A DNA stretch of 30,987 nt, from positions 1 through 30,987 of IMG/VR virus record IMGVR_UViG_3300046028_006108. The stretch is one strand, 5' to 3'. The DNA comes from a virus. The position numbers and the translations under genes are program-made. A model generated the notes under the pieces. That model was given only the letters and a program-made list of their open reading frames with translations, was not told where the DNA came from and did no database searches. Each line of letters opens with the position of its first letter. Positions within the stretch are counted from its first letter, which is position 1. Shown piece after piece: positions 25,195-30,987 of this stretch.

Positions 25195-25204
25195 AGTATA
25201 ACAA

Positions 25205-26314
25205 ATGTCCGAACGCTACCTAGGCGGTTTCATTACCGCTTCTTATACTGGATTGAAAGTGCCTGATGCGCCCACGATTGGCACGGCTACTGCTGGGAAT
25301 ACTACTGCGAATGTAGTTTTTACAGCTCCATCAAATTCTGGAGCCAGCAACATTACAAGCTATACAGCAACTTCAAATACTGGTATTACAAGTTCAAACA
25401 CATCTTCTCCAATTGCATTTACTGGTTTGACTAACGATATAGCTTATACATTTACAGTAAAAGCTACAAATAGTTTTGGTAGTGGCCCTGCAAGTGCGGC
25501 TTCTAATAGTGTGATTCCAGCTGCACCAACTGGAACTCTTGCTGAGTATCTTGTTGTTGCTGGAGGTGGAGGTGGAGGTGGCGGCGGCGGTGGTGCCGGT
25601 GGTTTGTTAACTGCTGGAAACGGCACGGCTTTATTTAGCGGCACGTATACAGTCACTATTGGTGCAGGCGGTGCGTTCTCTGGAAATAATAATGGCGCAG
25701 CAACGGCGGGTAGCGGTGCAAACTCTCTAATAACAGGATATACTGCAATTGGCGGTGGAGGCGGTGGTTCTTACTCTAATGCTGGCGTTGCTGGCGGTTC
25801 TGGAGGCGGGGGTTCTTATGGTTCAACTAGCGCCGCAGGAGTTAGTGTAGGCGGAACGGGAACATCAGGTCAAGGAAATAACGGTGGCACAGCAACCAAT
25901 GTGGGCGTTTATCATGGCTGGATAGCTGGCGGTGGTGGCGGTGCAGGAGCGGTGGGCGGTAGTGCTACAAACTACGACACAGGTAATTCTTCTCCTTTTG
26001 GGCCTCTTGGAGGTGCAGGTGCGCCATCATCTATTACAGGTTCTGGTGTAACTTATGCGGCTGGTGGACAGGCCTACTATTCAAGCACTGTTAGCGGAGA
26101 TGCTACTGCAAATTCAGGAAATGGCGGAGGCGGTGCTAAGTCTCAAAACGCCGGAAGTAGCGGATGGAATGGTGGGTCTGGTGTTGTCATTATTGCTTAT
26201 CCCAATACATCTCCTGCACTAACTATTGGTGGTGGTTTAACCTACGACCAACCATCACGTTCTGGTTACAGGGTTTATAGATTCACTGCTGGTACAGGCA
26301 ATATTACTTTCTAA
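25205..26314 (+). CDS. FN3-containing glycine-rich tail adhesin 5 (YLGG tag)
   Basis: This is a 369-aa protein. Tag MSERYLGGFIT at 1-11; a fibronectin type III domain at ~19-108 (PDAPTIGTATAGNTTANVVF, ITSYTATSNTG, GLTNDIAYTFTVKATN, GPASAASNSVIPAAP); then LAEYLVVAG. An unbroken run of 11 glycines (120-130) follows and leads into AGGLL. In the sister proteins this run is split by a loop. Later loops include VYHGWIAGG and SPFGPLGG. The closing part is GVVIIAYP, then YRVYRFTAGTGNITF. FN3 domains in phage tails are thought to aid surface binding or act as spacers. The FN3 domain closely matches that in the 28021 protein. The ribosome binding site is weak. Confidence 0.77.
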   Translation: MSERYLGGFITASYTGLKVPDAPTIGTATAGNTTANVVFTAPSNSGASNITSYTATSNTGITSSNTSSPIAFTGLTNDIAYTFTVKATNSFGSGPASAASNSVIPAAPTGTLAEYLVVAGGGGGGGGGGGAGGLLTAGNGTALFSGTYTVTIGAGGAFSGNNNGAATAGSGANSLITGYTAIGGGGGGSYSNAGVAGGSGGGGSYGSTSAAGVSVGGTGTSGQGNNGGTATNVGVYHGWIAGGGGGAGAVGGSATNYDTGNSSPFGPLGGAGAPSSITGSGVTYAAGGQAYYSSTVSGDATANSGNGGGGAKSQNAGSSGWNGGSGVVIIAYPNTSPALTIGGGLTYDQPSRSGYRVYRFTAGTGNITF

Positions 26315-26324
26315 GGAATAAAAA

Positions 26325-27293
26325 ATGCCTAGTTACACGGGAATTTGGACAATCACACAACAGATGCAGGCTGTAGCAGCTAACACTTGGACGGGCCTAA
26401 GCAGTACGAGTCCGAGTCCTACTACTTTGCCAGTATATACTACTCAAGGTGCAAGTAGTTACATAGCTTCTCCGACTGGCACTATAAATGGCACGCCTTA
26501 TAAACTTATGGGTGCTTCTTCAAATATGGGTTTGGCAAACACCACATATTTAGATTCACATACTTATTATTGTACGGATTCTCTTGGAACTAACTGGTAT
26601 ATTGCCGCCAATTGGGGATATGGATTGCCATCACGGTGGAGTGGCGTAAATCGAATGGGCGGCCCTGGAAGTGGCGCAGACACAGCTCCTGCATACACCA
26701 CGGCGGATGGAATACCAGTTAATCTAACCAACTTAAATTTAAATTATGTACGTACTGGTACTGCTGCTAATACAATTGTATTCACAAGTGATTACTCCGC
26801 TAATAGTAGTTCTTTAAAACCTGGTTCATTCCAATTTGATGCGCTTATTTTTGGTAACCAATCAGGACCTGGTTTTGCAAATTGGTACGCTGATTCTAAT
26901 AAGGCCGCACAAACTTATCCGAGTATTGTTACAGCAGTACATAACAATTGGAATGGAGCTTCAGCTGTTCAAACCTATGATAGCGCTCCACAAGGAGATG
27001 ATAACGGGGGCTGGCTATGGTGGAGACCGCCACTAAAGACTAGTGAGGTTATGATAGATTTTGGAAATTCCTACGACAACAATCCATGCCGGTTGTTTGT
27101 TTGGAATAACTTCACAGGGGCAGTAGTTTTGATTGTAAATTATGGTAAGAATGGTAATGTTGACGTATCGGCTAATGCAATTAATGACCAATATACTAGA
27201 ACAATTATTATCAAACATACTGAAGGATTTGTTTATTTTATGGGCGATTTGGGCCCAACAATTGCAGGCTCTCATTATTATTTGTACAGATAA
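26325..27293 (+). CDS. Aromatic-rich distal fibre candidate with GIWT tag, novel body
   Basis: This is a 322-aa protein with ribosome binding site AAGGAATAA. Residues 5-22 (TGIWTITQQMQAVAANTW) match the GIFT/GVWT tag of other genes in this array. The remaining ~300 residues are unrecognised, beta-like and rich in Trp and Tyr (TNWYIAANWGYGLPSRW, then GGWLWWRPPLKTSEVMID), with a C-terminal part VYFMGDLG...HYYLYR. No glycine scaffold is present although the gene occupies the place where GIxT Gly-rich genes stand in earlier pairs. Two cysteines are present (near 83 and 255). A receptor-binding domain or an enzyme acting on surface glycans are both possible; no catalytic motif is recognised. Confidence 0.6.
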   Translation: MPSYTGIWTITQQMQAVAANTWTGLSSTSPSPTTLPVYTTQGASSYIASPTGTINGTPYKLMGASSNMGLANTTYLDSHTYYCTDSLGTNWYIAANWGYGLPSRWSGVNRMGGPGSGADTAPAYTTADGIPVNLTNLNLNYVRTGTAANTIVFTSDYSANSSSLKPGSFQFDALIFGNQSGPGFANWYADSNKAAQTYPSIVTAVHNNWNGASAVQTYDSAPQGDDNGGWLWWRPPLKTSEVMIDFGNSYDNNPCRLFVWNNFTGAVVLIVNYGKNGNVDVSANAINDQYTRTIIIKHTEGFVYFMGDLGPTIAGSHYYLYR

Positions 27294-27302
27294 GGAATAA
27301 TT

Positions 27303-27653
27303 ATGGCACATTATGCATTTTTAGATTCTAATAATATTGTTACAGAAGTCATCGTTGGCAAAAATGAAGGCGAAGATGGTATTGATTGGGAACAACACTA
27401 TGGTGAATTTCGTGGTCAAACTTGTAAACGAACAAGTTACAATACTTATGGCGGCGTTCACCTAAATGGTGGTACACCATTACGTAAAAATTATGCTGGT
27501 ATTGGTTTTACATATGATTCTATTCGTGACGCATTTATTCCACCAAAACCACACCCTGATTTTCTATTGAATGAAGATACTTGCACTTGGTACACAACAA
27601 ATCCAGCCTTGTATTACGGCGATGTTATGGTAACACCTGTTGAGGAAGCATGA
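27303..27653 (+). CDS. KNYAGIG-family marine phage protein, copy 1
   Basis: This 116-aa protein has ribosome binding site AAGGAATAA. N-terminus MAHYAFLDSNNIVTEVIV and central PLRKNYAGIGFTYDSIRDAF with FIPPKPH match the 29484 protein closely. This family is very common in cyanophages and other marine phages, usually unannotated and near fibre genes. The C-terminal part (FLLNEDTCTWYTTNP) keeps the LNE-T--W core but lacks the APV...YRWDE segment present in the 29484 and 18968 proteins. The stop overlaps the start of the cupin gene (ATGA), tying it to that gene in translation. Function unknown; an accessory factor for adjacent adhesins is my inference. Confidence 0.7.
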   Translation: MAHYAFLDSNNIVTEVIVGKNEGEDGIDWEQHYGEFRGQTCKRTSYNTYGGVHLNGGTPLRKNYAGIGFTYDSIRDAFIPPKPHPDFLLNEDTCTWYTTNPALYYGDVMVTPVEEA

Positions 27654-28024
27654 AGACTTTTGAACTTGGTTACTTTGGTAACATTTGGGTTAAACAAAAT
27701 GTTCTCGAACATGCAGGCGAAGCCTTTGATGGACACGAACACAAATTTGACCACGTAACCTTATTAGTGTCAGGTAAGGTCAGCGTTCAAATTAAAGATA
27801 ATACACCTAAAGAATTTACGGCTCCAACTTTTATTGTGATTCGCAAAGAACATCAACACAAAATTACTGCGCTTGAAGATAATACAATTTATTATTGCGT
27901 GTATGCGTTGCGTGATTTAGATGGAGAAACAATGGAAATATTTGGTGACCAACATGATCCTGAATATGCAAGCACTAGAAGCGATGGATATTGGGAAAAA
28001 GTTAAAGAATTGGAAAATACATGA
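27650..28024 (+). CDS. Cupin-fold protein
   Basis: This 124-aa protein is linked by four-base ATGA overlaps on both sides. The cupin pattern is visible: GHEHKFDHVTLLVSG at 28-42 gives His29, His31, His35 and Gly42. This fits cupin motif 1 (H-x-H-x3-E-x6-G), but with His at the usual Glu position. A second His cluster, KEHQHK at 66-71, could supply the motif-2 ligand, followed by TALEDNTIYYCVYALRD. The proline-glycine of classical motif 2 is missing. Metal binding in a small beta-barrel is likely. Substrate unknown. Being sandwiched between a KNYAGIG gene and an FN3 adhesin gene suggests it acts on, or assembles with, fibre components. It could alternatively act on a host metabolite. Confidence 0.75.
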   Translation: MKTFELGYFGNIWVKQNVLEHAGEAFDGHEHKFDHVTLLVSGKVSVQIKDNTPKEFTAPTFIVIRKEHQHKITALEDNTIYYCVYALRDLDGETMEIFGDQHDPEYASTRSDGYWEKVKELENT

Positions 28025-29370
28025 GTAAAAAGTATCTTGGCGGCCTAATCACTAAGACTCCAGTTACGCCAACCACAAATTCTGCATCTGGTGTTTGGAC
28101 AATTGACCAAGCGGCTTATTGGAGAAAAATTAATGTGTGGCCTTTTCCTTCAAGAATTCCAGGTGCTCCTACTATTGGCACGGCTACAGCTGGTGATACG
28201 TCCGCAAGTATAGCCTTTACAGCACCAGCCGACTTAGGTATACCAGCAACAATTACCAGTTACACAGCAATATCAAGTCCTGGTGGACTTACTGGTACTG
28301 GCGCATCTTCTCCTGTTACGGTTTCAGGATTAACAAATGGTACTTCCTATACATTTACGGTAACTGCAACAAATTCTTTTGGCACAGGCCCAGCGAGTGA
28401 AGCTTCTAATAGTGTAAGTCCAGCTGCTTTCAATGGAGCAATACAATTCCTTGTTGTTGCAGGCGGAGGATCTGGCGGTATGCAAGGTAATCGTTCAGGT
28501 GGTGGCGGTGGTGCTGGAGGACTTAAATCATCTTACACAGCTGGCGGTGGTCCTAGCGGCTCACAGTTGAGTGTTATTACTGTGACTCCAGGAACCAATT
28601 ACACAGTAACCGTTGGTGCTGGCGGTGCATCAACAACTGCTGGCCAGCCGCAACACGGATTGCCAGGTTCCACTTCGGTGTTTAGTACAATCAGTACTAC
28701 TGGCGGTGGTGGCGGTGGTGGTATTACTGACTACGGCACATCTTCACCAGCTTCAAGAAAGAATGGTGGTTCATCCGGTGGTGCTAATGGATATGAAAAT
28801 ACTCCTGGTACTCCAGTTGCAGATGAAGGATATACCGGTGGTACTGGTCAGTCAGCAGAAACTAATGGCGGTCTTACTGGTTATGCTCAAGGCTCAGGCG
28901 GTGGTGGCGGCGGAGCAAATGCTGCTGGTGGAAATGGATCTGGCAGCTCTAGTAGCTTACTTGGTGGTAATGGTGGTGCTGGAAGAACTTCTTCCATTAC
29001 TGGAAGTTCTGTAACTTATGCTGGTGGTGGCGGTGGAGCAGCTACTAATTATCAAGGAGCTAAAACTGCTGGTGTTGGTGGGTCTGGCGGTGGCGGTGCT
29101 GGCGGTATAAGCGGATCTACAGGCACAATGAATGGTACAGCTGGTGATCCAAATACTGGCGGTGGCGGCGGAGGTGCTTCTCAACATCCTGAAAGTGGTT
29201 CAGGTTGGCCAGGTCGTAGTGGTGCTGGTGGTTCTGGCGTAGTTATTCTTAGATATGCAGGTGGAATGACAATTACACTTGGTGCTGGATTAACAGGCAC
29301 AACTGCAACAGATGGAGCTAGCAAAGTCACAACAATTACTGCTGGTACAGGTAATGTTTCTTGGACTTAA
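28021..29370 (+). CDS. FN3-containing glycine-rich tail adhesin 6 (YLGG and GVWT tags)
   Basis: This is a 449-aa protein starting in an ATGA overlap. Residues 1-12 hold the YLGG tag (MSKKYLGGLIT) and residues 22-41 hold a second tag, ASGVWTIDQAAYWRKINVW, so two tags that usually start separate genes stand in one protein. FN3 domain ~46-136 (PGAPTIGTATAGDTSASIAF, GLTNGTSYTFTVTATNSFG, GPASEASNSVSPAA), then IQFLVVAGGGSGG, loop MQGNRS, then GGGGGAGGLK and many glycine runs with loops (YGTSSPASRKNGG, QHPESGSGWPGRSG). It closes with GVVILRYAGG and AGTGNVSWT. Roles inferred as for the other Gly-rich adhesins. Confidence 0.77.
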   Translation: MSKKYLGGLITKTPVTPTTNSASGVWTIDQAAYWRKINVWPFPSRIPGAPTIGTATAGDTSASIAFTAPADLGIPATITSYTAISSPGGLTGTGASSPVTVSGLTNGTSYTFTVTATNSFGTGPASEASNSVSPAAFNGAIQFLVVAGGGSGGMQGNRSGGGGGAGGLKSSYTAGGGPSGSQLSVITVTPGTNYTVTVGAGGASTTAGQPQHGLPGSTSVFSTISTTGGGGGGGITDYGTSSPASRKNGGSSGGANGYENTPGTPVADEGYTGGTGQSAETNGGLTGYAQGSGGGGGGANAAGGNGSGSSSSLLGGNGGAGRTSSITGSSVTYAGGGGGAATNYQGAKTAGVGGSGGGGAGGISGSTGTMNGTAGDPNTGGGGGGASQHPESGSGWPGRSGAGGSGVVILRYAGGMTITLGAGLTGTTATDGASKVTTITAGTGNVSWT

Positions 29371-29483
29371 ATAATGGATTATAATTTTTCATTAGATTCA
29401 ATTACATTCTAACTAAATACAGTAATCAATGACACAGTAAGTATCTTATTAGATACAGTAACTTTTTAAATGGACAATAAAAT
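29371..29483. other. Intergenic leader with possible gene-end remnants
   Basis: These 113 bases are the longest gap in the array. One frame reads a 12-codon ORF at 29374-29412 ending LDSITF-stop and then, in the same frame, a second stretch ending LDTVTF-stop at 29469. Both ends resemble the SGTITF-stop C-termini of the Gly-rich genes. ATACAGTAA occurs twice (29417-29425, 29453-29461). ACTAAATA at 29412-29419 could be a weak late promoter for the 29484 gene. A remnant of a deleted adhesin gene is one reading; chance is another. Confidence 0.3.
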
Positions 29484-29837
29484 ATGGCACATTTTGCTAA
29501 AGTAGAAAACGGTATCGTTACACAAGTAATCGTTATCGACCAAGAAACATTAAACACCGGACATTGGGGTGACCCAGCATTGTGGGTTCAGACCTCGTAT
29601 AATACACAAGGCGGCCAACATCCAGAAGGCCGTCCTTTGCGTAAAAACTATGCAGGTATTGGTTACAGTTATGACTCTGGCCGTGATGCATTCATTCCGC
29701 CAAAACCATATGCTTCATGGGTTTTAAATGAAAATACATGTTTGTGGGCAGCACCAGTTGCTATGCCAACAGATGATAAGATGTATCGTTGGGATGAACC
29801 AACAACATCATGGGTTGAAGTAACTACACCAGCATAA
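29484..29837 (+). CDS. KNYAGIG-family marine phage protein, copy 2
   Basis: This 117-aa protein has N-terminus MAHFAKVENGIVTQVIVIDQ, then WVQTSYNTQGGQHPEGRPL, then RKNYAGIGYSYDSGRDAF with FIPPKPY, and finally SWVLNENTCLWAAPV and YRWDEPTTSW. This is the full form of a family widespread in T4-like cyanophages and other marine phages. It is paralogous to 27303 along most of its length and shares its C-terminal ~35 residues with 18968. It stands between an FN3 adhesin gene and a stalk gene. No signal peptide or membrane segment is seen. The repeated neighbourhood supports a fibre-related accessory function, unproven. Confidence 0.72.
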   Translation: MAHFAKVENGIVTQVIVIDQETLNTGHWGDPALWVQTSYNTQGGQHPEGRPLRKNYAGIGYSYDSGRDAFIPPKPYASWVLNENTCLWAAPVAMPTDDKMYRWDEPTTSWVEVTTPA

Positions 29838-29845
29838 TAAGAATT

Positions 29846-30475
29846 ATGGCACTCTCAAAAATCACAGCAGCAAGTATCACATCAAATGTAATCTCAACAG
29901 CACTCATTGCTGATGGTGAAATTACTTTTGCTGATATTGCAAACAATACAATTACCTCCGCACTGATTGCCGCTAACGCTATAACTACAGCGGCAATTGC
30001 AGATGGTTCAATCAATACTTCTGAACTAGCTGCAGGAGCTGTAACAGGTGATAAGATATCTTCAACGGCAACATTAGGTAATTTAAATGTTTCTGGAGCT
30101 ACAACATTCCTAAGTTCTACTTTAGAATCAGCAAATATTACCACATCAATGAGTGCTACTTTGAATATTAATATTGCACAACCATATGTTGTCTTTACTG
30201 CAAATTCATCTGCAAACAGTACTGTTAACTTTACTGGGTTATCTGGTGTTCCAGTTGGTAATAGTGCTACATTTATTGTAGTTGTGCCAAACAGTTCTAC
30301 TGCATACTATATCAATACATATCAAGTTGATGGTTCTGGAACAACTGTGAAGTGGGCAGGTGGTGTACCAATTGGCGGCACTTCAGCTAATACAGACATA
30401 TATTCTTTTAACATTGTCAAAACTTCGGCAACACCAACTTACAATGTGTTTGCATCTGTACAAAGTTATTTTTAA
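29846..30475 (+). CDS. Tail fibre stalk protein with repeat shaft
   Basis: This is a 209-aa protein. Residues ~5-70 are short shaft repeats (ITAASITSNVISTALIADGE, ITFADIANNTITSALIAANA, ITTAAIADGSINTSELAAGA, VTGDKI) with isoleucine at regular spacing, as in trimeric beta-stalks. A segment LGNLNVSGATTF follows. The C-terminal ~110 residues form a beta domain (VNFTGLSGVPVGNSATFIVV, then GTTVKWAGGVPIGG, ending YNVFASVQSYF) comparable to the end domain of the 21118 protein. It precedes another Gly-rich gene by two bases, as a stalk-then-adhesin order. The start is an ATG after AAGAATT; upstream stops exclude a longer form. Confidence 0.7.
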   Translation: MALSKITAASITSNVISTALIADGEITFADIANNTITSALIAANAITTAAIADGSINTSELAAGAVTGDKISSTATLGNLNVSGATTFLSSTLESANITTSMSATLNINIAQPYVVFTANSSANSTVNFTGLSGVPVGNSATFIVVVPNSSTAYYINTYQVDGSGTTVKWAGGVPIGGTSANTDIYSFNIVKTSATPTYNVFASVQSYF

Positions 30476-30477
30476 TC

Positions 30478-30987
30478 ATGCCATTTCAAAGATTTAATGT
30501 TGGTTCAGCAAGGGCTTTTCGTAAGAAGCGTAGTCTTGGCGGCAGTGGTGTTCTACTTGAGTACCTTGTAATTGCTGGCGGTGGCGGCGGTGGTGGTGGT
30601 CCTTATGCAGGTGGCGGCGGCGCAGGCGGTTATAGAACAGCCTCTGGAATTGCATTTTCAACTGCAACAAACTACACAGTAACTGTTGGCGCCGGTGGCC
30701 CTCCTAGTACTCAAGGCAGTAATTCTGTATTTAGTTCTATAACTTCTGCTGGCGGAGGTTGGGGTAATAATGGCGGGAGTGGCGGTTCTGGGGGTTCTGG
30801 TGGAGGTGCTTATGGATACCCTAATGGTGAGAATACTGGTGGCGCTGGAAATACGCCAAGCACTGATCCATCTCAAGGTAATAATGGTGGTAATGGAATT
30901 TCTGATAATGTTTCCTACACAAACAGCGGTGGCGGTGGCGGTGCAGGCGCAGTAGGCGGTAATGCCACATCATCCAGAGGTGGTATC
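30478..30987 (+). CDS. Glycine-rich tail adhesin 7 (3' truncated by window)
   Basis: The frame is open from the ATG at 30478 to the window end (170 codons). The start lies two bases after the previous stop. The N-terminus is basic and unlike the YLGG or GIxT tags (MPFQRFNVGSARAFRKKRSL), then GVLLEYLVIAGG leads into eight glycines, loop PYA, and GGGGAGGYR. TVTVGAGG and a Gly/Ser-rich run follow, then a loop with YGYPNGENTGG and a last visible polyglycine run. It belongs with the other six Gly-rich adhesins. The end domain is not visible. Confidence 0.72.
   Translation, partial: MPFQRFNVGSARAFRKKRSLGGSGVLLEYLVIAGGGGGGGGPYAGGGGAGGYRTASGIAFSTATNYTVTVGAGGPPSTQGSNSVFSSITSAGGGWGNNGGSGGSGGSGGGAYGYPNGENTGGAGNTPSTDPSQGNNGGNGISDNVSYTNSGGGGGAGAVGGNATSSRGGI

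Overview
The window is a late structural segment of a T4-like contractile-tailed phage. Every supported gene is on the + strand. The DNA is AT-rich, Shine-Dalgarno sequences are mostly AAGGA-like, many genes touch through TAATG or ATGA junctions, and octamers close to the T4 late promoter TATAAATA sit at several gene borders. The order spike, unknown virion protein, gp25, gp6, gp7-position protein, gp8, large DUF4815-type protein is the baseplate order of marine and freshwater T4-like phages. The host cannot be read from the window. No tRNA, rRNA, integrase, transposase or CRISPR array was seen, and no gap between genes exceeds 300 bases.

Layout. (1) 2-14093, baseplate: the C-terminal part of the central spike (gp5-like), a 301-aa virion protein, gp25, gp6, an 847-aa wedge-type protein, gp8 and a 1998-aa DUF4815-type protein. 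The last four carry copies of one Gly/Tyr beta-module that T4 gp8 lacks by sequence comparison from memory. (2) 14095-15272: a small coiled-coil protein and a tail-fibre-like protein with two 46-aa repeats and a cupredoxin-like C-terminal domain holding a full set of possible copper ligands. (3) 15305-30987, an adhesin region of about 15.7 kb: seven glycine-rich proteins (the last cut by the window end), two YLGN-type stalk proteins, three related small beta proteins, two stalk proteins with a shared C-terminal domain, a six-repeat DUF7483-like protein, a tail-assembly-chaperone-like protein, three proteins sharing C-terminal modules of the marine-phage KNYAGIG family, a cupin and an aromatic-rich protein of unknown fold.

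How it fits together. The baseplate genes build the wedge and spike. The downstream region looks like a modular kit of distal fibre and adhesin parts. A few short N-terminal tags (YLGG/YLGN and GIFT/GVWT) recur in front of different bodies (Gly-rich, FN3 plus Gly-rich, Gly-rich plus Lcl/C-type-lectin-like, unknown). The bodies differ in loops and end domains while their glycine scaffold stays the same. The order [YLGN stalk]-[small beta protein]-[Gly-rich protein] occurs twice, and [YLGG gene]-[GIxT gene] pairs occur three times, with a fourth locus carrying both tags in one protein. The best candidate for an under-described system is this recombining array of polyglycine adhesins with its accessory proteins (chaperone-like, KNYAGIG family, cupin).

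Limits: all assignments come from reading translated sequence and remembered family features. No database or structure search was run.
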